NCBI RefSeq assembly: GCF_001625305.1
Contig: NW_017802758.1
Location: 296,803 to 360,802, forward strand
Direction: 5' to 3'
From: Branchiostoma belcheri
Taxonomy: Eukaryota > Chordata > Leptocardii > Amphioxiformes > Branchiostomatidae
Length of the DNA stretch: 64,000 bases
This document shows, in pieces, positions 9,501-19,443 of this stretch; the stretch's first letter is position 1; each line of letters begins with the position of its first letter. The translations under genes were made by a program, and so were the position numbers. The notes under the pieces are model-generated. The model ran no database searches, had not been told where the DNA came from, and was given only the letters and a program-made list of their open reading frames with translations.

Positions 9501-12436
9501 TAATGTTTTGTTTCTTACTTTGATGCAGTGATATGTGTATATGTGATGTTCCCACTGAATCAAAACCATTTGAACAATGACTTAGTCAAAATTTGAAAAT
9601 CTAGGAACCGTGCTTTTTTTGGCCTGCCTTGTTTTTTTTGCCCGCTTGCATTAGATTTGGAGTCTGCGGAGGATGTCATCCATAGAATTTACTTGCTGTG
9701 GTCTAATGTCAAAGATGCGTCTTAGACAGTTGAAAATGAACGTCTGTGTTGAATACAGTCTTAATACAACGCTGACTCATAAATGCCGTAAACGGCTAGC
9801 ATGTGCCGGCTAGTCCTTCGTAAAGGTAGTTAAGCACTACCGCATATTCACAATACCTGCTTTGTATTCGTGTTAGAAGCATTTTTTGGATGAAATCGTA
9901 CTTAAATTCGTCCACACGCACTTGTTTTCAGAGGATGCCAGCCATAAAATTAGGTCAGCGTGGCCTAATACCGACACAAAAAAATACAAGACTCCAGGAT
10001 AACCAGGAAAATAAAAACGTATAATATATATATTTTTTTTATTTACTAACCAAATTTCTGAAATAGAAATGATATCATTAATTCTTATCACTAATTCACA
10101 TCATTCATATTATTAATTCATATCATTAAAAGACAAAACTAGAAAGATGTCTCTGGTAATGTTTTCTTTAGAGAAATTCTATCAAAACAACTTCATTTTC
10201 CTTTAAATTGTCCCAAATATTTAACAGCGCCGCCGAAAACGACTATGTACCCACCCAACCTCCTCACATGGCTGGTAACACCATACAAAAACTACTGCAC
10301 TCTATCGACTGGGATGAAAATACCAGGCAAACATTCCAGGTAAGAACAACAAAATGATACACATTTCAACAGTCCGTTTTCATCCGTTTTGATCATTGCT
10401 TCTAAGATTTTTAGCCAGTGAAAAAATCATTATTCTGTTTAGCGACAAAAATGCTTTTAATATTTAAGAATAGTATGACTCCTTAGTTTGTCCTCTTGCA
10501 CCTTGTTTTTCAGGCACTACAGAGAACCGGAAACACGTCTGTTACCTGTATGAAGAAAGACACTAGCGTTGAGGCATATCATCAGGTAAGACTGATCTGT
10601 AGTAAAACGTTGAACTATATTTTAACACCCAATTTATAGAGAGATCAAATTTTCCGCGACCACTGTCGCCTTCATCAGGATAATTAATGACCAATCACTT
10701 CACAGCGTGGTCTCGCGAGAGTTACGGTTTACAAACACGTGACCTTATTCACACGAGAGTTTACTGATACATGTACGTGACGGTCATTAATTATCCTGAT
10801 GAATGCGACAGTGGTCGCTGAAAATTTGATCTCTCTGTAAATTGTGTGTTGTCTAAAACTATTGCTACATCTAAAACTATAATAAAAACTATAGTTTTAG
10901 ATGTAGCAATAGTTTTAGACAATTAGATTTCATTATGTGCATTTTGAAGTTATTTTTATTAAATTTATACTCTATTTCAGAGTTCTTTAATGTTTGTAAC
11001 TTGCAATTAGCCTTCGGGCATGCATTTGCAATAAACTCATTAAAACCCTCGTAATCCTTTCTTTTAAAGCAACTGATCACCATGCGTGAGCCACCACCGC
11101 TCATTCTTTACCCATTTGAGGAACAAGACGTCTGCAAAACACCACGTAAGTAGGAAGTAGACAGCATTGTTCTTTGCAGGGCCAGTGACTGTCGCAAGGT
11201 GGCGCAACACCAGAGGTTATATCGAAGGGATTCTCATCCAATCATACCGTCATCAATGTATCTGTGTGCCGTGCAAATTAAACAAACGAAAGACCAAGGC
11301 CACAGGAAGCAATTTTTATAGATGACATCAGCGCGCGCATAAATTTTCGCCTGATTTTGGAAAAATCATCAAAATCATTGCCTTCTGACAGTGGTCACCA
11401 TGCCGAAAACGGGCAAAGATGTCTGTTGCCATGCCGGAAGGTGGATGGCAGATAACTATGAAGAGAGGAGACAAGAAAAGGCCCTGATTAAATGTTTTAT
11501 TTCTTACTCTAATCCAGTGATATGTGATGTTGGCTGTGTATAGATGTGATGTTCCCACTGAATCAAAACCATTTGTCTAATGGTTTAGTCAACATTTTTA
11601 AATGTAGGAACCTTGTTTTTTTCGGCCCGCCTTGTTTTTTTTTCGGCCCGCCTTGTTTTTTTTCGCCCGCTTACATTAGATTTGGAGTCTGTGGAGGATG
11701 TTATCCATAAAATTTACTTGCTGTGGCCTGATAAAAGAAACGGAATTTACAACTATAGAAAATGATAGATTTCTATCATCTTATCAAACTTTTACCTAAC
11801 ATCGTGCATGGACATGATTTTAGTTCTTATAATTTCCTTCTAGGTACAATGATGGGGGCTAAAAGGACCAAGTTGCACAAGGGATTAGGGAAACATGCCT
11901 ATAACAAAGGTTGGTATCGAGAATTTTACAAGACGTTGAAAAAAAACAAATTTAACATTTATACGAAAGTTTTGTACATTTTGTTTATGTCATTAAAAGC
12001 AAATAAATAAATTGTGTCGATAAAAAAATTTTATTCATAGTTAAGGAAAAAATATTTGATTTCATAGTTATAACTGCCGGGGTTTTTATACTTGATCCAT
12101 TTAGTAGGTGAACATCATTAACTTTAACATTCAGATGAGGACAACATTTGTTTCATCTAAGAATAGCTTTCTTTGTTAAGTCTGTAATTAGTTTGAAGGT
12201 ATTGTTAACAAACTCATGTCGTGCAAATGGTGGTATTATTGTCATAATTGATTATATATATTTATAGCTAAATTTTACATCATTGGCAATGGTTTGAGGT
12301 CATTTATCTCTAGCTGTAAAATATAATTTTTGAATCAACAGCACACGCAGAAACCAAGAGTGGAACAAAGAAAGCACAGCGGGGAAAGAAAAGGAAGAAC
12401 AAGAGGAAGCCGAATCTTTCAATTTGGCGACGCTAA
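421..12436 (+). CDS. MOXD1: DBH-like copper monooxygenase (MOXD1 type), 5' partial, multi-exon
   Basis: Exons: 421-588, 1511-1594, 2297-2479, 5612-5714, 6711-6877, 7148-7339, 7811-7870, 8227-8363, 10228-10339, 10514-10585, 11070-11145, possibly 11844-11909, and 12342-12436 (TAA). Intron phases agree at every junction. The product belongs to the copper type II ascorbate-dependent monooxygenases, which hydroxylate a substrate carbon in the secretory pathway. Domain order is DOMON (end), Cu2 monooxygenase N domain, Cu2 monooxygenase C domain, then a tail. Copper ligands are all present: HH in IHHMD, H in ETHYNNP, HTH in HFHTHLAG, and the M of EEEMCF. The signal peptide exon lies left of the window. 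MOXD1 rather than DBH or tyramine hydroxylase is a judgement from motif resemblance. The tail is very rich in Lys/Arg, unusual for this family. Confidence 0.9.
1511..2479 (+). CDS. MOXD1: MOXD1-like exons 1511-1594 and 2297-2479: Cu2 monooxygenase N domain
   Basis: The first exon (28 codons) carries TVYWYRGFKVP and KRHIIA, matching the domain start, which usually has YWC; here the Cys is Tyr. The second (61 codons) has the paired copper-binding histidines at 2336-2341 (IHHMD) and disulfide-type cysteines in LYTC and WHSC. Both exons are phase 0 at both ends. Confidence 0.9.
2497..2890 (-). mobile_element. MITE, GGCCACAGC family, copy 1
   Basis: Terminal inverted repeats GGCCACAGCAAGTAAATTTT / ...ACTTGCTGTGGC, about 30 bp long (the sub-terminal ATGGATGGCATC is also mirrored). 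The interior matches copies at 9308 and 11298 but in opposite orientation. No coding capacity; short ORFs over it are chance. Target duplication not clear. Confidence 0.8.
2967..3830 (+). pseudogene. Endonuclease/RT polyprotein fragment 1
   Basis: Open for 287 codons: endonuclease end, a charged Lys/Glu-rich linker and the first RT blocks (EEAIKAMKSNKAAGLDEIS). The frame is lost near 3790; the continuing frame (NRCWQEGQVPRDWQEG, LPKKGDLSNCNNWRGITLLS, EEQAGFRSNRSCTEQIF) is open in 3796-4104. Confidence 0.85.
4110..5191 (+). pseudogene. Reverse transcriptase fragment with FADD motif and C-terminal domain
   Basis: After a second frameshift near 4093 the frame resumes with DFKKAFDSIHRETLW, then RQGCILSPFLFLI, DFADDLALLSENN, VVDQFTYLGSVIS and the terminal TWRRTFQDDLRR. 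It ends in a normal stop at 5191. Both catalytic Asp residues of FADD are retained. Confidence 0.88.
5265..5313 (+). pseudogene. MOXD1: Relic copy of the 3' end of MOXD1-like exon 2297-2479
   Basis: TGTAAGATCAG.CTG..AGCCT repeats 2442-2489, including the sequence over the donor (GAGGTCAGTAGTG). It contains an in-frame stop (AGCCTAGGAAG), so it is not a usable exon. It sits just behind the retrotransposon. Confidence 0.75.
5612..6877 (+). CDS. MOXD1: MOXD1-like exons 5612-5714 and 6711-6877: N to C domain transition
   Basis: The first exon has GIYYPEKAGLSVGGPDD and VMETHYNNP, whose His is the third ligand of the first copper site (5687-5689). It ends phase 1. The second has DRSGLRLLYTSELRQHDLGF, IPPG and the Cys pair in GTCYPDC, typical of the Cu2 monooxygenase C domain start. 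Confidence 0.92.
7148..8363 (+). CDS. MOXD1: MOXD1-like exons 7148-7339, 7811-7870 and 8227-8363: Cu2 monooxygenase C domain
   Basis: 7148-7339 carries VHFHTHLAGRKMKM; HTH at 7199-7207 is the second copper site. 7811-7870 carries GDYIIVECTYNT. 8227-8363 carries GGLSTEEEMCFGHILHYP; the Met at 8251 is the last copper ligand. The run ends phase 2. These are the best conserved exons of the gene. Confidence 0.93.
9308..9703 (+). mobile_element. MITE, GGCCACAGC family, copy 2
   Basis: Same terminal inverted repeats and interior as 2497-2890, opposite orientation. Right terminus reads ...ACTTGCTGTGGTC. A degenerate further end of this family is visible near 9940-9985 (GATGCCAGCCATAAAATTAGG, then GTGGCCTAATA). 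Confidence 0.8.
10228..11145 (+). CDS. MOXD1: MOXD1-like exons 10228-10339, 10514-10585 and 11070-11145
   Basis: They code for the region behind the copper domain: HMAGNTIQKLLHSIDWDE, TGNTSVTCMKKD and REPPPLILYPFEEQDVC. Phases 2-0, 0-0 and 0-1 chain without conflict. Conservation in this part of the family is lower, so support comes from splice sites, phase and open frames. Confidence 0.85.
10630..10844. mobile_element. Short MITE with ~60-bp inverted repeats
   Basis: CAATTTATAGAGAGATCAAA... at the left is mirrored by ...TTTGATCTCTCTGTAAATTG at the right; the inner parts (CGACCACTGTCGC / GCGACAGTGGTCG, ATCAGGATAATTAATGACC / its reverse) also match. The interior of about 90 bp has no ORF. Confidence 0.85.
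10851..10920. repeat. Perfect 31-bp inverted repeat with 8-base loop
   Basis: The left arm starts GTCTAAAACTATTGCTACAT, the right arm is its exact reverse complement and ends ATAGTTTTAGAC; the spacer is ATAAAAAC. Only 6 bases separate it from the MITE at 10630-10844. It lies in an intron of the MOXD1-like gene. Confidence 0.95.
11298..11728 (+). mobile_element. MITE, GGCCACAGC family, copy 3
   Basis: Same family and orientation as 9308-9703, with a local duplication of the TTCGGCCCGCCTTGTTTTTT motif near 11620-11665. Ends GCTGTGGCC. Confidence 0.8.
11844..11909 (+). CDS. MOXD1: Candidate extra MOXD1-like exon, basic
   Basis: Bounded by TTCCTTCTAG and AAAG|GTTGGT. Its phase (1 in, 1 out) fits between the exon ending at 11145 and the last exon starting at 12342. 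It reads TMMGAKRTKLHKGLGKHAYN, basic like the last exon. It could be optional or a chance match; cDNA would decide. Confidence 0.45.
12342..12436 (+). CDS. MOXD1: MOXD1-like last exon, Lys/Arg-rich tail
   Basis: Enters in phase 1 and reads HAETKSGTKKAQRGKKRKN, then KRKPNLSIWRR and TAA. No transmembrane segment or GPI-type end is visible, unlike some family members. A polyadenylation signal AATAAA is at 12626-12631. Confidence 0.75.
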
Positions 12437-12625
12437 TGACAAAAGAACAAGTGGCAACGGATGTACCAGAACTTCGTCATAGACGGAATTTTGAAATATA
12501 GAGTACAGCGTATGTTTATAAGTGTTGGTAAAAGTAAATATTGAGCAAGTAAAAACTCTACTATCTTTCACAAGAAATGGGACTTACCCAAAGTTTCGAC
12601 TGTACAACTATGGTATTTGCAAAGG

Positions 12626-12631
12626 AATAAA
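12626..12631 (+). promoter_or_regulatory. Polyadenylation signal, MOXD1-like gene
   Basis: AATAAA 190 bases behind the stop codon at 12436; the first such signal after it. Confidence 0.5.
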
Positions 12632-12639
12632 CAAACCAA

Positions 12640-14424
12640 CGGTTTTGTGACGTCACAGTATACTGACGAAATACGTGGTTTGGTGAGCAGGGGTTATATG
12701 TTGCAGAAAGTCTGTAGCACCCCCCGTCTTCCTTTTGGGATGATTGTAATGAGTCGAATTGTTAACTACTGTCAAAGATTGTACTTGTGCAATCAAAATA
12801 TCAGTAAGTTTTTTGTATTGATATAATGTTGAAAGTTGCTTTATAATGCAGATACTATTTTAGCTCTGTAATATGTGCATTTACAGTCTGGATGTTGATA
12901 ATGACACGAATACAACATGGTAGAAAAAAATCTAAGCAGATGTATTCTATCTTATTATTTCATTTCATTTATTTCGAAACCTTTTAGCCCCGAAGGGCTA
13001 ATCTTCCAAGGCTCAAACAATTAAAATTACATAATTACAACAACATAGTAGAAACATTTAAAAATACATACATACATACATGTACACCACTAAGTACTGA
13101 AATGAAAATATATAAATATTCAGGGTCTCCGCAGAATTTTTTGGGGGAGAGGTGCTCACCTTTTTATGTGGGGCACCTAGCACACGATGCCGCACGTCAG
13201 GGTTGGGAGAGGCTGTTGCATTTTGCCCTTCTGAATTGAAATTTGTAGCCTTCTCCTGCAACTTGAGTTGAAAATCTGACTAACTAAAGACACAGAAAAG
13301 TTAAGCCCAATGGAATACACATAAAGAATATAAAAAGTATAAAAATATATATAACAAAACGTATAAAAATACATGTCAATATAACAATGCCAGTTGTCAG
13401 GGCAAAACTACAAACATGCTTTTTTTCAATTTTTAATCTAACCAAAAATACATGAAAACGCAAAAAAATACCGCTAGGATGCCCACAAAGGTATTCGAAA
13501 TTGTAATGTTTATTTCTAAAATGAAATAAAACTAACATAAGAAAATAAAAAAAATAAAAAAATGCAGTGTTTAGAAATTAATTTTTTTTCCAATTTAGTT
13601 TTGGTTTCAGTAATCGACATTTTATTGTACATTTTTCATAGAGTAGTAGTTTATACTATTTTTAGTGAATAATTCTAACTTGATCCACACATAGGGGTGC
13701 TTTAAAGTCAAGTAACACTGGAATGATTTTTGTTTCCTGAAAAGTTCTGTTTTGTGAATATATAAATATATTCTTAATGAAATAATTAAGATCATGCATA
13801 AATATGCAATTTGTGTCAAATCTTAGCGAGTATGAAACGTAATCATAAATCCTTGGTCACAACCCGCCGTGTGTGCCTTTTATCCGTAATTTTTTTTTTG
13901 GGAGGCCACGTCTACTGCGTTTTTCTGAAAACGTGGGGAAGGACTTGCATGTGCAGTACATCAACACACGTCACTTTCACGGTTGCACAAAGTGTGAGGA
14001 TGTCGTCTTCAGGCTACGTCTGGCCCTGAGCGGTTGCGTGCATTGTACGTTGTGCAAGTATTGAGTTGTACGTGCTTACAACGTACGATCTCTGTGCGAT
14101 TGCCACTTTACCGTATAGATGCGGTACACGTACCGGTACGTACATGTACGGGGCACGGGCGTCGTCTGACTCGTACAGGGAATGAAGACACATCCCCCAC
14201 GCTGAGAAAGTTTTACATGCACTTAAAGTGCTACGGCGTGTCTCCCAAATCCTTAGGATTTCTTACGGTGTTGGTATTCACCACTAACGGATTCTAAAAA
14301 ATTGCCGACGTTGTTACACGTAAACAGCACGTATTTGCACGCGCGGCTGGTTGTGACAGAGGCTTAAGCTCTTAACCCTCAAACACCTGAACGGGGTCCA
14401 TTTGGACCACAGGCGTATATTTAC
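12640..14424. other. Intergenic, no gene recognised
   Basis: AT-rich, with a fragment beginning near 12960 (TTCATTTATTTCGAAACC...) that resembles the 3' end of a retroelement, T/A-rich runs near 13540, and palindromic GTACGT-rich sequence near 14110-14150. Short ORFs here have no recognisable content. Confidence 0.5.
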
Positions 14425-15312
14425 CTTCGCCAAGAAGGTTATGTTTTCAGTAGCGTTTGTCTGTGTGTGTGTGTGTGGGTGGGTGTGTTTGTGTGTGTGT
14501 GCCACATTTGGAAGTTAAGTGACTTTGAACATCAATAAACATTTTTAATGAAGTATCATGTAATTCAGTACAATTTTGCCCTTTGATATGATTTTGGACG
14601 TTTCAACATCAATATTCCTAAAAAAGAATGACCTCTGTTATTCAGCTATCAGAAGGAACCATTTTGTAGTAGGGGTGTTTGTACCTGTTTCTGGAAGTTG
14701 AGAAGACGCAGTGCCTTTAGCTCGATGGTTGCTTGAAGCTGTAAGTCCTCGGACANNNNNNNNNNNNNNNNNNNNCGTGATTTTTGGTATGTAGGTAGTT
14801 GAAGTGATGTTTGACATAATCAGATGGCAATTATGCAAATCAGGAGCTAATTTGCATAATTAATGAGGAAATTCTATAAATCTGATTTGTTCGATAATAG
14901 AACTATGAAACAGTTGTGACATCTACTTGAGAACGAGAAAAACATCTGAGGATATAGATTATGTAAATGAGGACCTAATTTGCATAATTAATGGCAAATT
15001 CTTATAATTCCATAGTTGTAACTGCTGCACCCCGAATTTCATACTTGCTACATTTGGAAGTTAAGTGAAGGTGAACATTAATAAACATAATTTATTCAAA
15101 TCATGACACCATTTGCATAATTTATGAGGAAGTGCTATAATAGCCTCTTTGTTATGATAAGGCTGTCATTGGGTGGAGAATATGATCAACTGATATAATC
15201 CATGCAAATGAGGCTCTTATTTACAAAATCAATGATTAAAATTGTAGAATTCGTCACACGCAAGGGTTAACATCTTTTGGCGAAGGTATGAGATCGTGGA
15301 ACTCTTGTTTTA
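14425..15312. mobile_element. MITE-like repeat (CCTTCGCCAAGAAGG family), with assembly gap
   Basis: Begins CCTTCGCCAAGAAGGTTATG and ends in GGCGAAGGTATGAGATCGTGG; GGCGAAGG mirrors CCTTCGCC. The interior has TG runs at 14459-14500 and repeated GCAAAT..AATTTGCATAATTAATGA segments. Related copies occur at 21,330-22,613 and 22,947-23,762. 20 Ns at 14756-14775. Confidence 0.65.
14756..14775. other. Assembly gap (20 N)
   Basis: Run of undetermined bases inside a repeat. Confidence 1.
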
Positions 15313-16119
15313 TGTGCTATTTGAAATTTTTTTGATTCGAAAAGAAATTCATTCCGTTACTTTGTCAATAAACCTTTTCTTCAAGTTCTTCTATTTTTTT
15401 GGATATCGCCTCAAAACAGCGGAAGGCTTGATGTAAGACCGTCTGGAGTCCAAACGGACCTAGTTATATCCTTCACACGAAATTGTTCGGATGTCCTCAA
15501 TATGTCTTCAAGGAAGCATTATTGCTTTAATATTATGCAGTTTGCCAATTAAGCTCAACCTTAGGAATTAGGTCATCAAGTTTTCAGAGGTTATGACCTT
15601 TGACAATCATATGAGGTCAAAGGTCAACCCCATCTTCGTGCCTGCAGGCCTCATCCTATTTGTGCATAAATAATATGATAATGAGTTGGAATTTCTTACA
15701 CTTAATCATGTCAAAATATACCTCTTTCTATGTTTAATCAATATAAGTGCAAAAATAACTGAAATAATGCAAAAAGGAATATAAATTTGAAAAGGAAGAT
15801 AAATTTGAAAGAAGCCAAATCCAGTCCATTTGGACAACATTCGGTCATTACCGTTACAAAAAAGTTCGGATGTTTGAGGGTTGAATATAAGTGGACACTC
15901 TGCTGGCCATACCATTAAGAATTAAAAAAAAAACTTTAATGTTTTGTTTTGATTTTCTTAAAGCAGAACAGAGACGCAGAACATGAGATGTATAACAAGT
16001 GTACAGAATGTAACAAAATGTACGCTTTGAACATGTTAGAAAATATTGAATAATTGATGTTATATAATTGTGTAGAATGCAAGATAACATTTATTTATTT
16101 TGTTGTTTTTCATTAACAC

Positions 16120-16790
16120 AATCCTTGTCATGCGGAGCACAACAATTGTTGTTCTGCACATCTATACAGTACCATCTTTACAGTACCTTGTATAGATACG
16201 ATCTGGCAACGCATCACACCGCAGCGAAACGCAACGAATGCGGAAGTAACTATGCCACTGCAAGGCAAATGCAGGGGTCTATGATCTAATTAAGACATGA
16301 AATTATTGAAAAATATTGTCCTAGGAATGCAAGCAGGACAAGGGTAAACAAATTCATACTAATCCAATTTATTAAAAATGTATGTGTCTATCCAAAGTCG
16401 TAAAAACGTAACGCAAATGATTTTTATGTACAGGCCAGAAAGAAAAAAAAAATTCTTCGAGCTTATCCAACTTTGCTCCCCAGGCGTATATTTTTATTTT
16501 TAACATCTTTTTAAGACAAAAGCTCAATGAATAAGTTTGTTTTTTAAATATCACTAACAACCTTCTACTAATTCTTATCCTGATCGGTTCATTTCTCTTA
16601 ACAACCTTGTCCTGCGGGACCCATATATATATATATGGGTTGCACATACACGTACAGTACCATCTATATAGTGCCCTGTATATGTATGATTTGGGGGTGT
16701 TTCTCATGCAACGCATTACACAGCAGCAAAACGCAATGAATGCGGAAGTAACTACGCCACTGCAGGGCAGCAAAAACACAGAACAACTTA
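16120..16790 (+). repeat. Two direct copies of a ~160-bp repeat
   Basis: 16,120-16,270 and 16,600-16,770 share CAGTACCATCT.TA.AGT, CGCA..ACAC.GCAGC.AAACG and ATGCGGAAGTAACTA.GCCACTGCA. The second begins at the palindrome CCCATATATATATATATGGG (near 16619). Confidence 0.7.
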
Positions 16791-16896
16791 ATAAAAAATA
16801 ATAAAAGCAGCAAGCTTTTTTGAAGAAATGTCATTCTTTTCCGGCTCAAATTGTATGTTTCCCTAATTTTACTTAATTTATGCTAAAGAGGACATA

Positions 16897-17040
16897 TTGG
16901 GCGTTTAATGAAGGTTCCGTGTTTGGGAGAGCCACACACCATACACGTTAAAGAACCCGCCACACTTATCGAAAAGAGTAGGGGGCTGAGTCAGTGGTTC
17001 AAAACTTACAGTCGGGTCTCCGGTTTGATATTTTGAAGAG
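16897..17040 (+). mobile_element. Partial SINE copy
   Basis: Matches the body of the SINE at 26,885-27,315: GGCGTTTAATGAAGGTTCCG.GTTTGGGAGAGCCACAC... and TTATCGAAAAGAGTAGGGG. The tRNA-like head is missing. Confidence 0.65.
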
Positions 17041-17069
17041 GTAATACTTACCTGTAACGCCTTGTTTGG

Positions 17070-18185
17070 GGTGACCCGACTGGATTTGTGTGTTGTTTGA
17101 AACTTGAACTGTGATTGGTTGAATATTGATTGATTAGTTTTGCTGGTGTAATGTCTCTTAAGTAAACTGCTCAACAACTCTTTAGCGTGATGTGAAATAT
17201 TGTCACTCTGTTTATTCTAATTTCTGTTATAGGTGTTGATTCTTCTTTAAAATGCACATACTTACTTGTACTTGTTGAGGTCTCCTAGAGTCAGTCGTCC
17301 GAGTGGCCTGCGCACAGAACTCGTCTCTTCCTCAACAGTCCCCTCCACTCCTTCCTATCTCTTGCACATAATTCACATACTTCCACAACATACACCGTAA
17401 TTTTGCCGTACAGGGACTGAGATGGATGTTTGTTTCCAAGTCCTAATTAGACGTGAAAATATGCAGTATAAAAATAAACCTAAACCCTGATTCAAGGTTC
17501 TTTGCCATGGCAGTGCAGTCTATTTACAAACATGTAACTCCAAACACGACAATGCTGACGCACGCTGTTTTTGTCGATAAATTTGTTCCCCTGATTGAAA
17601 ACAAAATCGTTTCTTACATGAATAACTGCAGCTGATAAGGATTATATTATATCTGCCGTTCCAATAGTAGAATTCAGTGAGTTTCTACTAGATGGATGCA
17701 TTTTCAATATCTAGATGATTAGCACAACATCATAATCTTGTTTTGTTGTCATACACGTACATTCAAACAGAATTTAGTAGAAGTACAGTAACGTAACATA
17801 CAGATGTCACCATATATAGATATCTACAATCATTGTCGATCTTCACTATAGCAGATTCAATCATTCAAATATAGAGTTTCAAAACTATTAGTCCTGTTGT
17901 GATGATTATTGTACTTTAGAACGAAGACTGCTGGAAGCAGGTTTGAAAATTGTATGGATAATTTTGTCTTCACATGATTTTAAAAAGGGGCTGTATGACG
18001 TAAACAATGGTGTGTGTATTCTAGATTTGTGGACACATCGGTATATTTTGAAGTACATGTACATGTAGGCTAAATCAGGAAAAGTGTCATAATAGAATGG
18101 ACCGTCCCAACCGTTGACGTGGACGTCAGGTGACCAAAGATCAAAGTCCAGGCGTATGCAGAACAGTGCCTGGGGCAAATGAACA
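17070..18185 (+). repeat. Relic of the downstream flank of a gene A/B paralogue
   Basis: 17,078-17,475 aligns with 59,630-59,890 behind gene B (GACCCGACTGGATT.GTGTGTTGTTTGAAA, GATTGGTTGAATATTGATTGA, CCTAATTAGACGTGA), and 17,980-18,180 aligns with 47,885-48,090 and 60,400-60,520 (GTGGACACA, AAAGTGTCATAATAGAAT.GACCGTCC). No paralogue exons remain upstream. Confidence 0.7.
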
Positions 18186-18204
18186 TTCTCGGATACGCGA
18201 AGAC

Positions 18205-18311
18205 TATCCAGAACCGTGCCTAGTCCAAAGCTTGACCCTATGTAAGCATAGAACTAAATAGACATAGAACTAGATGATAATCATGACGACTAGATTTGCA
18301 GGTTCTGGATA
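18205..18311. mobile_element. MITE with TATCCAGAAC termini
   Basis: TATCCAGAACCGTGCCTAG... at the left, GGTTCTGGATA at the right. Related units at 18576-18651, 46648-46718 and 48493-48584. No ORF. Confidence 0.55.
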
Positions 18312-19139
18312 CGATATAAACTATCTAACCCTCTTTAATTATGTCAATCGCCTGACAGGACATTCACCCCAAGTAGCACCTCCGTCTCTATAAACATCGC
18401 CGTTACCGGGTCTGGTTCGTGCAGCGGATCAGCAGGTTTCTATGGAGGAGTTTGGAGAGTTTAAAACACGCACCCGCTACTCTTTCTAAGTGCTTATATT
18501 GCCGCATGTACTGTACATCTATTACTTACACCGTGTTCTTTATACGCCGTTCACACAACTAAATACGATTTAGACTATCCAGAATCATCGTGTCTGATCC
18601 TAACGCAAACTAGTCATTCAAGCACTGGACCAGATAGGCACTATTCTGGATGCAATATACTAGGCTATCCCACCCTTTATACCCTGTCCTGTCAATCGGC
18701 CTGCAGGGCGTTGACCGTAAGTAGCGCCTCCGTCTTCGTGCAGGGGATTAAGAGTTTTCAATGGAAGAGTTTGCATAGATTAAAACACGCACAGCGCACA
18801 AAACACGAACCCGCTACTATTCTCAAGTGTGGTGTATGTGGTTACGGCATGCAGTATTACGACCTATACTTATTAACTACAAGGCAATGGCCAATGGTAA
18901 TTCGGACACCACCGCTGTGCGATTGACGTATCTTATGATGTGCTTTTATTAGGACGTTTCTTTGCTCACATAGTGACACACCTATTTGTAGTAAAGGTAG
19001 ACCAACATTCTCAAATGCAGTGGTATGTAACGGTCGACAGATGACTACAGCGGCGAAGATGATGATGATGATGATGTAACGGTAAAAACATGAATATTTT
19101 GGGGGCGTGTTAGAGGTCTAAATGTTGGCATCAACCAGA

Positions 19140-19388
19140 CTGTCGTTACTATGGCGTCAACACACCCGTCCCCACAACACCGCCCGTTACCAGGTTTGCT
19201 TCATGCCAGGATTACTGAGTCAGATTAACCGTTAATGCGCCAGTTAGGAGTCCAGGATGTGGCACGGAATTCACGACGTCATACCCAGGCCTGCACCAAT
19301 CAGCGCTCAGTATCCGCGGGTCTGATTGTAACACTTTCATCCTGCAGAAGTAGCGCCACAGTCGGGCTCAGATATACAGACGGGCAGG
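19140..19388 (+). promoter_or_regulatory. Promoter-proximal region of gene A, conserved with gene B
   Basis: Nearly the same sequence lies directly upstream of gene B (50,330-50,565). Shared motifs: TGAGTCA (AP-1-like, 19216), GACGTCAT (CRE-like, 19275) and CCAAT (19296). No clear TATA box. Regulatory roles are inferred from motif and position. Confidence 0.5.
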
Positions 19389-19443
19389 ATGTGGAAACTG
19401 CTGCTGATCGTGGCTGTAGTCGCCTGGCCGGCCTCAGCACAAG
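19389..19443 (+). CDS. Gene A exon 1: signal peptide
   Basis: Reads [18 protein letters not shown]: a short basic start, hydrophobic core and an ASA cleavage-type end. Donor G|GTTGGT. Nearly identical in gene B (50566). The ATG is the first in frame behind the conserved promoter region. Confidence 0.85.
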
